64,000 bases of DNA from assembly GCA_030340625.1 (NCBI GenBank), contig JAOPHQ010005135.1, positions 109,501-173,500 of the forward strand. Direction: 5' to 3'. The stretch is from Merluccius polli. Lineage: Eukaryota; Chordata; Actinopteri; Gadiformes; Merlucciidae. This document shows positions 12,801 through 25,428 of this stretch, piece by piece. Positions within the stretch are counted from its first letter, which is position 1. Each line of letters opens with the position of its first letter. The position numbers were made by a program, and so were the translations under genes. Under the pieces are notes generated by a model, which had not been told where the DNA came from, did not search any database, and worked only from the letters and a program-made list of their open reading frames with translations.

Positions 12801-13798
12801 CATGTAGATGAACTCTCTGTTGTTCTTCAGCGTGTAGATGAACTCTCTGTTCTTCTGCGTGTAGATTAACTCTCTGTTCTCCCGCATGTAGATGAACTCT
12901 GTTCTGTTGCATGCCGGTTGAGCTCTGTTCTTCTTCTGCGTGTAGATGCACCGCCGCCATCGTGGGAGGAGCTGGAGGGCGTGATGCTAGCGGTGAAGCT
13001 TGTGATCCATGGACTGGTAGAGTTCATTCAGAACTTCAGCAAGAAGAACCACGACAGTCCCCAGGTACGCTAATGTGTGAGTGACATGACTTTGTGACCG
13101 AGAGTTTGTTTTTCATAACTGCAATGAATCCTCATTTAGGATTGTTAAAGGTGCAGTGTGTAGGATTAATTGGCATCAAGCGGTGAGGTTGCAGATTGCA
13201 AATAATTGAATACACCCCCCCCCACACACACACACACACACCTGCCCTCAGTGTGCCAGTAGGTACTGCCAAAATGATGTCATCCTCTACGACAGCATCG
13301 AGTAGCCAAGTGTCAAGTTGGATCCTTAGATTTATACATAGTTTCTAGTTATTTATTCTGTAAAACTATGTCATCACTCAAAAGTAAGATAGCGATTACA
13401 ATACAAAATAAAAACGCATCCTCTCTAGAGCCGTTTGTCCATTCTGGGCTACTGTAGAAACATGGCGGTGCAACATGGCGTGCTCCGTGGAAGAGGACCT
13501 GCTCCCTATGTAGATATAAAGGGCTCATTCTGAGGTAACGAAAACACAATGATTCTTATATTCATGGGATTATACACTAATTATGACATACTTATGAATA
13601 TTATATTACATTTCCGCCAAGTCTGTTCTTCTGGATGCCATGAAATTCAACACACTGCACCTTTAAATTCTACACACTGCACCTTTAAATAGTTTAATTT
13701 GACACACAAAGTATATCCAGAATTATTTTTGCTTTCATTATACATTTAAGACTAAACTCTTGGTTACTGTAGTTAAATTAGTGGCAAAATACCAATAT

Positions 13799-13856
<58 letters not shown>

Positions 13857-16147
13857 ATCAACAGTCAATAATCATTGGTTTGTATTCAGCCTCAGGCCAA
13901 CAGCAAATATAAGACCAGTATGTGTCGCGACCTGCGACAGCAGGGGGGCTGTCCCCGAGGGAGCAGCTGCACCTTCGCACACACTCAGGATGAGTTGGAA
14001 AAGTAAGAGACACACACACACGCGCACACACACTCACACGTACACACGCACACACGTTCTAAAATAACATGCGTGTGTGCTCGCAGCACATCTCACCACC
14101 TGTCTCCTTCCTGCTCATCCTTCCTGTTTCCTCGTCCTTCCTGTCTCCTCGTCCTTCCAGGTTCCGGCTGAGGAACAAGAAGATCAGTAGCGGGGGTCGC
14201 CCCTTCCCCTTGTCCCAGGGGATTATGGGTAAGACTATGACTGGCGGCGAGGGGGTTGGTCTGGGGGAGGGGGAGGGGGAGGGGGAGGGGCAGGCTTTCA
14301 AGAGGATTGCCGCCTCGGAGACGGTTCCCACGGCGACGTGCCACCCCCAGCGCATCCCGAGAGGCTCCTCCGGGTCGGAGGAGATGAAGAGGGCGACGAC
14401 CAACGGGTCCTGCGCTGGCGGAGACTCCAGTGGGCTGTCGGGCTCCAGCAGAACCGCCGCAGGGCCCATGGACCAGTAAGACCTTTTTCTCAAGTCTCTA
14501 CGTTTAATGTTTCTATCTCTAGATGGTGGACGGCTGCATGTTGTTTAGATGGGCATTAAGCACTGCAGGTGAGAGGCATAAACAATATAAACAGGGTATT
14601 GCTTTTTTCCATTGAAGACCAAATGAGCAAAATCAAATCAATAAAAATAGATTCAAATGTACCTTCTAATGTAAATGTATAAACACTACACATACACACT
14701 ACACTATAAAAAAGCTAACAGCTTTTCTATAGAACAGGTTAAAAAGGTTGTGAAATGCTTTATTTCACTGCCTCCCTTTTGATGTGATGCGATACCATGT
14801 CATATCATATATGTCATACGTATTTATTATCGATCTGGCTTCGGGTTTATGTTTCTTCCTTGTGTGTTGTTCTCTCCCTCCACCAGGGCAGGACTCTCTC
14901 CTCCCAGGACCCCGGCGAGAAACTCGTCTCCATCCTCCTCCGTGGTAACCGTTGGACACCAGGAGTGCGGCGCTTCCATGCCCAAACAAGGTCACTTCCT
15001 GTTCCGCGCTCCACCGCCTTCTCAGACATCCGAGCTGTGCTACCAGGAGAACCATCCTTACCAGCCAACCAGTGAGTCAGATGGACACAATTATGAATAC
15101 TAACTACTGCTAGAGTGCCCTCAGGTCTTGTGTTGTCTTGTCGTTTACCTTGTGTGCTTTGTGTTTTCCCCTTGTCTACACTATTCTCTTCTCTCCTCGC
15201 TCCTCTTCTCTTCTCTTCTCTTCTCTTCTCTTCTCTTCTCTTCTCCTCTCCTCTCCTCTCATCTCCACTCTTCTCCTCTCCTCTCCTCTCCTCCCCAGCC
15301 TCCTTCTACCCCTCCTCCCTCCACCCCCCTCACAAGCCCTGCATGGCGCGCTTCCTGCGCTCCTCCAACGTGCAGGAGTCTTACCTCCCGCCCTCCCCTT
15401 ACCCCATCGACCCGCACGCCTCGCATCCTTCCTCCACCTCCTCCTCCTCCTCATCGCCGTCCTCCTCCTCCTCCTCCTTGGCTTATGCAGCTCCTCCATC
15501 CAGAGACCGGCTGGGCCCCTCCACCCACCACCCCCACCCCCACCAGTACGGACCCCTGACCCTGGGACACTGCGTCTACGCCCCCCTGTACGACAGCAGG
15601 AGAGTGTGGAGGCCACAGGTGAGGCTCGATGGATGGATAGATAGATAGACAGACAGACAGACAGATAGATAGACAGACAGACAGACAGGTAGATAGATAG
15701 ATCGATAGATAGAGTGATAGTGTGATAGATAGAATAATCTGTTAAAGTCAGCAGATATATAGATCAGATTTGTTTCCTACAACATATGAATGTACTTTCC
15801 TCAACACCGTCTCCATCTCCTCTGTGCCGGAGTCTCATGCTCTGTCTTCCTGTGTTTGCTGCGATCGTTACGCGTCTCCAGTTGTACCACAGAGGAGACG
15901 CAAGGAGCAACTCGCTCCCCCCTGAGGTGCTCCACGCATCTGTTTACCAGCCTCCGCTCCGAGAGAGGTTCAACTCTTTAGACAGCAACTACTGCTCTGG
16001 CGCCGCCGAGCAGCGCCTGGGGATGCACCAGGTAGGGGAAACAAGCGCCCCCTGCAACAACCCTCCAGCGCCTCTTCATTCTTTTTCTCTCTTCTTTCGT
16101 AAACCTTCGTGTGACTTATCAGGTGTGCTGTGCTTCTTAAAGAAGTG

Positions 16148-16181
<34 letters not shown>

Positions 16182-16634
16182 AATTATTCATTCTGTGCCT
16201 TTATTTGATGGTTTTATTAATTCAAAAGTCTTGAAAACCTGGGAAATCCCAGGAGAAGAGATGGAGAGCAACCAGACGCATCAAAGCCACTAGAAACACA
16301 TCCAGATACAAGAGGAACAAAATATACTGAACTTTCTGTTCAGCTTCTTGTGTTGCCGCTTTCTGTAGCCAAATTTAGCTAACGGCGAGCTAACGAGCGC
16401 TCCGTGTCAACGAGTCCCTCTCAAGTTCGCGGCAACCTTCCACTGCCATGTATGGGCAGTCACTTTGGCGGTCTATTCCAACTTAATGCCGACTTTCCTT
16501 TCTGCATTCATCACGGCACACACTTACTATCTTTGATTTTCTCTTCTCTGCTGCACACCCACCTGGTATCTCACCTCTACCTTCCCTGCCATACATCCTC
16601 ATCATCCTCATCCTCATCCTCATCCTCCTCCTCC

Positions 16635-16709
<75 letters not shown>

Positions 16710-19700
16710 CATCCTCTTCTTTACTCCCACGTCTCGGTCGCATGCGTCTCTGCTTCGCATACGCCCTCCCTCTGCTTCCTGCTCGCAGTATCCGACAATG
16801 TGCTTCAGCCTGTAGGCAACAAGATGATGTAGTTCATATAATGTAATGTAATTTAACGTAATATAATGTAATGTTACCTTTAGAAGAAAATTAATTAATG
16901 ACAATGCATGTTAGGCAGTACTGAATATATTTATGTTTTTTATTTGACATTAGTCAAATATTGTTATGTACAATGTACATAATAACCTACAACATTATGG
17001 GATGGATTGGATATTTACTATGTATATTTATCACTTAAATGTCATATCATTCTCCTCTCTTCTTATCTCTTCCCCTCTCCCCCTTCTCCGCTCCATCAGG
17101 ACTACAGTCACGTTCCCCTCGGTTACGAGGATCTGTTCAGGAGGAAGCAGGAACAGTGGACACATCACCACCACCATCATCACCATCACCATGGCAACGC
17201 AAACAGGCCCTCCCAGTCATCCCCCATTTTTAGTGTTGACTTCAGCGCGGAGGTAAGTGTGTGCGGACGTCTGAGATCGCAGATGTGTGAGGAAGGAACA
17301 TGACGGATTTGAATTGGAGATCTGGAGAATTCACTCACCGTTGTCTGGCCAATCATCAGATGACCGTTGACCACCTCCCAACCCTAACCCATATGAGCAC
17401 GTTCAGAGGCTGTGTTTAAACACCGCTGGTCCTGCATGTGATGAAGTGACAGCATGCTTTTATTAGTCCAATAACTAAAGGCAGGCAAATAACAGGCCAA
17501 TAACTAGAGTGACTTCCAGAAGCAGATTCTATTAGTTTCATATTCTTAATAACAACAGCTAGAATTAACACCCGCCTGTCTGGAGCTGGTTTCAAACTAA
17601 GCAAAATAAATAAATAAATACAAATCATTTATTTTCCTAGCAATTAAACACACATCGTAAAGTGTGTCCAAATTGTAGCTGCTGTACTAACTCAACATAG
17701 GGCTGCAACCATTAGTCCATTCATCCATTTGTCGATCGAAATGAAATGAATCGAATCAAATGTTTATATTCGATTAATCATTTCGGTCATTTATCAGTAC
17801 AAATACCAAACATTTGCTGCTTGATGCTTAAGCAATTCAAATGTTTGGTTCATAGATCATTATAAATTGAATACTTCAGTTTTTCTTGGCTGCTTGTCAG
17901 ATAAAGCAAGCACATCACTTTGGACTCTGGTAACTTGTGATGGCAATTGCTTTTTATTTATGACGTTTTCTTGACCAGTTAGATTAATCAAGTGTGAAAA
18001 TAATGCCAAGTTGCATATCCGCTATACGCTGTATCCACACTGCATACAGCAGAGATGTACAGACTCGTATGTAATGAATATAAGATGGTTTGTTAGTCCC
18101 AGTGTGACCATGCTGAAAGTGAAAGTAATGACTTGTTTGTGTAGTTGTGGTCTTTGAGCATGTGTGGGTTTTCATTTCTCTCTCTGCTGCGGCCATTGGC
18201 GCATCCAATGCTATTTTAGCGTGAGTTAGTTGCTAAGCAACTATGGGGGAAGATTCCAACACCGATTCCCACCGATTCAGTTTCCACAGCCTTGGTGTGT
18301 GCGCGCGTGTCTTGGTGTGTGCACGTTGGTGTGTGTGTTGGCGTGCGTGTCAGTGTGTGTCCATGTGTGTGTTTGTCAGTGTGTATTTCTTGTCGTCTTT
18401 GGAGTGTGCACTGTTCTGTGTATGTCCGCATGAGGTGTTGAACCAAAAAACTTTAACAAAGTAAATGTTTCTTAGACAGAAGCGACAGATATTTTCTCTG
18501 TCACTGTTGTGTACAGCAGCTCCTCAACCGATTTGTTACTGTGGCCCGGTTTGCCATTTATTACACGGCCCGTTTTATTAATAGGCAGTAATAGTCTCAC
18601 AGTTCTCAAACAGTTATAACAGCATCACACGTAGAATTACTGTTTCAAACTCTAACTAATCAAATTAATCTATCAAAGTCTTTTTTCCTTGCCATTGTTA
18701 TCTTAGTTATGTTTATGCATCTATCCACCACAACTACGAGCATTCATTTCCTTCCCTGATCCTCTGATCCATATAAGGTCATGACCAAATATGAATGTTG
18801 GGACATGCATCACATTTAGCAAACACAATCTGCATAGTAACAGGCATTTGATAGGCTGTGCAATACCTTCATTCAGACATTTGAGTTTTGGGCGACTAAG
18901 GGCGGCGCCCAATGCAAACATGCAAACCCAATGTACATTGTAGTGGTAAGTTCTGTTCTATTGTGTTATGGTTACAATTTAAGTCTTTTGTACCGATGGT
19001 AAGAGTCTCTTGAGTGTCAGGCAATACAAGGACAAGACAATGGCGATAATAAGGAAAAAAAACATTGTAACTCGGTCAAACAAGAACAAACAAACAAGAG
19101 GTTGAATTCAATTGAATAGCATCCTCCTTCTCTTTTGAGAAGTGATTTCCAAAGCGCTGTAGTACACTCAGCTTTTTATCACCATGTTTGACATTGTAAC
19201 CAACGGCGTTTCCACTAATTAATTCATTAAAAAATAATGTTGTTTGCAAACCACTCGAAACCAGAATCGTGGACACAGTGACACCTGCTGCTAACTCACC
19301 TCTCTACCAGTTGGCTGAGGAGAGCCCCAGCTGCTCCCCTTCACTCTGTTATTCTAATATACTCTTCTTCTATTCTCCATCCCTGTCACTCTATTCCTCT
19401 GCTCTATTGTTCTACGTGCCTCTCTGCCTCTCTCTCTCTCTCTCCCTCTCTCCTCCTCTCTTCCTCTCTCCTCCTCTCTCCCGCTCTCTCCTCTCTCCCG
19501 CTCTCTCCTCTCTACCTCTCTCCTCTTCTCCCCCTCTCTCTCGTCTACCTCTCTCCTCCTCTCTCCTTCTTTCTCCCGCTCTCTCCTCTCTCCCCCTCTC
19601 TCTCCTCTCTACCTATCTCCTCCTCTCTCCTCCCTCCTTCTCCCTCCTCTCTCCTCCTCTCTTCCTCTCTCCTCTCTCTTCCTCTCTCCTCCTCTAATTC

Positions 19701-21634
19701 TCTCCTCCTCTCTACCTCTCTCCTCTTCTCCCCCTCTCTCCTCTCTACCTATCTCCTCCTCTCTCCTCCTCCCTCCTTCTCCCTCCTCTCTCCTCCTCTC
19801 TTCCTCTCTCCTCTCTCTTCCTCTCTCCTCCTCTCCTTCTCTCCTCTCTCTACCTCTCTCCTCTCTCTACCTCTCTCCTCTTTCCCTCTCTCTTCCTCTC
19901 TGTGCCCTGCAGCATGCGGAGAGCAGCGGGGGTCAGTGTGTGGGCTGTCGGTACCGAGCAGAAGACAGCCTGGCCCACTATTCCCCCTGGTCCTGCAGCA
20001 CCGTCCGGCCCTGCGGCAGCCCCTTCCAGCCCGACGGCCAGGGCCCCCCCGCGGCCCGGCCCGCCTCAGACCTCTCGGTGAGCCGCGACGATCGCGATGG
20101 CGTCGCGATGGCCTGTAACGTTATGTCATGTTTTTTTCTATGAATGACTTCATGTATGTCGTCATTACAAGGCTTCAGAATAGATATCGTGAACTGGCAC
20201 ACGGCTTTGTTGAATACTCGATTCTGATTGGTCAATTACATCATTCTACGGTCTGTCATTTGTGAATAGCAGACCGTTGCTATGGACGCTATTTTTTTTT
20301 AGCAGAAGCAATGAAATCATTTTGAAATCAATTTTTTTTTTGTTATTTTGTGGCAAATAATTGATTTATTTAGTAAGTAGCGGTGTAATAAGCAGGATAA
20401 TGTACAGTGAGCCGGTCATTATTGCTGAATGATCCGGGAAATAAATACACAGGTTACAGTCAATAATATGCAACCCTCTTGTGTTCATGGCGTGTGCAGG
20501 AAGTGGACACCAAGGGAGCAGGAAGTGGTCGTGGTCGTGGTGGGGATGTGGGGAAGCGGTGGCTGCCCTCGCTGGACCCCTACAGGCGTCTGAAGGAGGA
20601 GGACCCCATCATCCCGTTCGGCGAGGGACCCATCATCTCCAAGTGGGGCGCCATCTCCCGGGCGGCGAGGACCGGCTACCACACCACCGCCCCGGTGCAA
20701 GCCACGGCCTGCCAGGGCGGCGCCGCCGCCACACCCATCAGAGGTCAGAGATCAGGGGAGAGAGAGGCAGCGACTCCACCACATGTAGGGCTGCAACTAA
20801 TGATTATGTTCATAGTCAATCTAACGATAATTTTTACAATTAATCGATGAATCATTTAGTCTAGAAAATGTCATAAACATCACAAGTTACCAGAGTCCAA
20901 AGTGATGTCTTAGATTTGCTTGCTTTATCTGACAAGCAGCCAAGAAAAACTAAAGTATTTATTTTATAATAATCCATGAACCAAACATTTTAATTTCTGA
21001 AGCATCAAGCCGCAAATTTTTTTTTTTTTTAATTGCTGATAAATGACCAACGATTCACTGATTGGATTGATTCAATTCATTTTCATTTTATAATGATCCA
21101 TTAACCAAACATTTTAATTTCTGATGCATCAAGCCGCAAATGTTTGGTATTTGTAATTGATGATAAATTACCTCAACGATTCCCTAATTGATTGATTCAA
21201 TTCATTTTCTGTCGATCTACTAAATGATAAATCGATGCAGCCCTACATCATACCCATCAGCTTCAGAGGTCAGAGGTCAGGGGAGGGGAGGGGAGGGGAA
21301 TGCTCGCTACAATCAGATTTTTTTGGGGGGGGTGCAGTCAGAATGTTTGATTAAGGTTACCATGGTAACCCAAAACGCCCAATAACGGGTAACTCAGGCA
21401 ATAGCATGTATTTAACCATAGAGGGTAATTTGAGTCCATACTTACAACTTATCCTACGTTTTTAAAACTTCATGCATTTATGTGGAGATTTAGACCAGGA
21501 TGAATCCATGACACTACTATGTAACTCACTACATCACTCTCATCTGCAATAAGTTGTTTTTGGGTTTGATTTTCCTTTAAACAAACTAAAGATTAACACC
21601 AAGAAACAAATATACACAAACAGAAAGGAAGGAA

Positions 21635-21685
<51 letters not shown>

Positions 21686-22023
21686 TAGAAAATTCCCTCG
21701 GGGGAAATTTTGAAAGTGCCACGGGAGTGTGTACATTATGTAGTAACATTATGATATTATATACAAGGAGCACACCTACAACACACGTTCCTTTTTGAAG
21801 TACTTATTCATACAGTAACCTATGCCCTTTCAACCTCATTATGTGGGAAACAAAGTTAGAAAAAAAATGATGAAAAGGGTTGCAGGCAGAGTAGAGTTAA
21901 GCGAGAGGGCAGTAATGATCTTCCATGTTGTCTGCATATACAAAACGGGGAATCTTACCAGAAGCAGTTCCCGTTCACCGCCGCCATCATAAAGCTGTTG
22001 TTTTCCTGTGTAGCTTGATAAAC

Positions 22024-22058
<35 letters not shown>

Positions 22059-22069
22059 TTTAAATAAAT

Positions 22070-22100
<31 letters not shown>

Positions 22101-25100
22101 CTTTTTACAAAAAATAATTAATTAAAAAAAAAATAATAATAATAATAATTGATAAACGCGGAAGAGCAGATCGGCGTTGACCAATAGGAGTCCTTGTATC
22201 CGCCGTCCAATCAGACGACGGATATCTGTAGAGTTTGCCTGACAACAGCCTCGGGCCACTGACTAACCAACCTTAATTAGATCAAGTGGAAACACCTGCG
22301 CGCGATAGCCCCCAGACTGAGGCACACAGAAACATTGAGCCGGGGGAGGGGGCGGCGCGCGTGTGTATTGATTGCCAACTGCCACTTTGTCCCTCACTCT
22401 GCTTCTCTCCAAACTGCCACTATTCTCTATGAGGAAAGCAGGGCTGGCTTCAAACGGTCTAACTCAAAAAGTATACATGTCACAGCTTAGATATTTACAC
22501 CGTAGGAATCCCGGGATTCAGGCGAACAGTTTGATATATAATATGTCTGTGTAGCTTACACTTGCAAGACACACTTGCAAGTTTAAAACATGGGTCCGTT
22601 CTGCTTCTCTCTGAAAATATTTGAAAATATTTGTATTGGAGTCAATGAGGAGAAGAGACAGACTGGCCGCACTTAGAGGCTGCTAATTCAAATTCTGTAA
22701 GTCTCTCTGATGTTTTGAGCACATTGTGAGAGACAGAACAAGTATGTCTACAAAACTGGAAAAAATCATGTGTGTGAAGTGTAAACTGTGGCCAGGAGCA
22801 GCGTGGAAAGAGACAAAATCTGGATTAATTTTGGGCTCTCTCCCACTCTAACCTGCACTCTGACACGAACATGCTACTTCTACTAATACAGTAGTCATAG
22901 AAACGGGTTACGCAGCCGCCCCTCCCCCCACTACTCCAGTGGGGGGAGGGGGCGGCTGCGCGTGTGTATTGATTGCCAACTGCCACTTTGTCCCTCACTC
23001 TGCTTCTCTCCAAACTGCCACTATTCTCTATGAGGAAAGCAGGGCTGGCTTCAAACGGTCTAACTCAAAAAGTATACATGTCACAGCTTAGATATTTACA
23101 CCGTAGGAATCCCGGGATTCAGGCGAACAGTTTGATATATAATATGTCTGTGTAGCTTACACTTGCAAGACACACTTGCAATTTTAAAACAGGGGTCCGT
23201 TCTGCTTCTCTCTGAAAATATTTGAAAATATTTGTATTGGAGTCAATGAGGAGAAGAGACAGACTGGCCGCACTTAGAGGCTGCTAATTCAAATTCTGTA
23301 AGTCTCTCTGATGTTTTGAGCACATTGTGAGAGACAGAACAAGTATGTCTACAAAACTGGAAAAAATCATGTGTGTAAAGTGTAAACTGTGGCCAGGAGC
23401 AGCGTGGAAAGAGACAAAATCTGGATTAATTTTGGGCTCTCTCCCACTCTAACCTGCACTCTGGCGGGAAAAGGCGGGAAAATTCCTCGCAATACACACC
23501 CATTATAATCTCATAATTTCTCCCAAAATGATCATGGTCATTGATCAGTGATTGATTAAAAACGATATGACGTATCAAAACGTGGAATAGTACACCAAAT
23601 ACACAACACTTGTGTCTACTGTTTAAAGGTTAAATTGAGTTTCTAGGTGAAAGTATGCCGGAGCAGCAGACAGCAGTAGGCAGTACAAAAAGTCTTCGTT
23701 TTTTTACCTCCTCCCATTCATTCTCTATGGGACATTTTCCGATGTTTTTCGCGACTTACGTCGCGAAAAATTCGTATTATTTTAAGACATTCAATAGCAC
23801 ACCGATCCCGATGAAGACGCACATTTTGATATAAAAATTAGTCCGGAAGAGGAATAATAATAATAATAATAATAAGAAAAAATCCACAGTATAACAATAG
23901 TGCTCGGTGCGATGGCACCGTGGCACTAATAATAATAATAATAATTATTATTATTATTACAATTAATTTATGAATTAATATTTTAATAAACAATAATAAT
24001 AATAATAATAATTATTATTAGTCCTTCATAAGACCAGCTGAGTACAAGGACGGAAAATAACATAAGCAAACATAGTAGTAACAAGCAACATATTCATACA
24101 AATAAGTTAGCATAAAAAAAAAGTTTTGTTTCTTTCCTCCTCGTGTTTACATTGGTTGTGATTGTTTTTGTTAGATGACGACGTCCCTCGCTTGGATCAC
24201 AGCGACTACAGGTGGAGCTCCAGAGGATCAGACTCGTCCAGTCACTCCAGCTTCCTCGAGACGTACGTTTAGCGCCCCCTAGCTGTGCTAAAACACACAG
24301 CACACGTTAACGATATTATTATTATAATATTTACTTATATTTTGGCACTGAGCAGACTGTGTGTGTGTGTGTGCAGTGAGCAGCTGTGTGTGTCAGATCT
24401 TGCCGCCCCTCGGAGGTCCCTAAGTGGAGAAGACCTGCGGGCCGACCATCAGAGCGGCTACAGCCAGGAACGGGAGCAGCTGGGCGAGCGGGCCGACAGC
24501 CAGACAGAACCAGACAGAGACATCGAGCTGGAGCTGTCCGGTCTGGACCTGCAGGACACCCGGTCCCAGGTAGGGCTGAACGATATCCTCATTACGAAAC
24601 ACAAACGTGAATACCACAGTCCTGCAGTAGACGGGCGTCTCATGTCTCTTTAAACACCAGGTTGGACAGAAGACACCACCTGGATCTTTCTGAGCAGGGG
24701 ACTAAATGATCTTTGTCTTCAAAGGAGTCGTCTCAGGACCCCTCCTCCCACCTCCTCCGACACCCCCTGCCTCCCCCCTCCTCCTCCTCCTCCTCCCCTC
24801 TCTCCTCCCCTGCGGAGGAGCACGCACCGCCAGGCAAGATGGACGCTCACCTGATGAAGAAGATGGCGTTCAGGTGAGTTACCATGGTAACATGCACAGC
24901 AGCATGTCTGTCTTTTTTCCTGTTGTTTATCGTTATAAGTTATAAAACACATGTTATGTATACACGTCAGATGCACAGATTGCTGTGGTAACAGCAAAAC
25001 GAGTGCGTATATTCATAGTCTTGTTCCCACTTCACATCAAATGAAAAAAAGATTTTATTTATAAATATTCTATTTTATTTTAATATTTATGTTTCCGTAC

Positions 25101-25319
25101 AGGTTTGTATTCTGCTATCTCATTGCATTTTGGTTCTTAACCGGTTGTAAATGATTGTATGTCGTTGTACTGTATTGACTTGACTTTGAATGTGAACCCG
25201 GCAAGACAATTGTCCCTTCACTGTTGATGGACAATACAGTTTTATAATCTAAATGATGTTTTATAAACCTCTAATCTAAATCTAATCTATTCACACGCAA
25301 ACACACAAACGCAACAAAA

Positions 25320-25378
<59 letters not shown>

Positions 25379-25381
25379 GTC

Positions 25382-25428
<47 letters not shown>

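Noticed and set aside
11780..12960. Minus-strand ORFs of 240, 142 and 112 residues (HLHAEEEQRV, REFIYTQ)
   Set aside because: All are frames of the acceptor-unit minisatellite, which lies antisense in intron 6.
15176..15616. Minus-strand Arg/Gly-rich ORF of 146 residues
   Set aside because: Antisense shadow of RC3H2 exon 11 and its pyrimidine tract.
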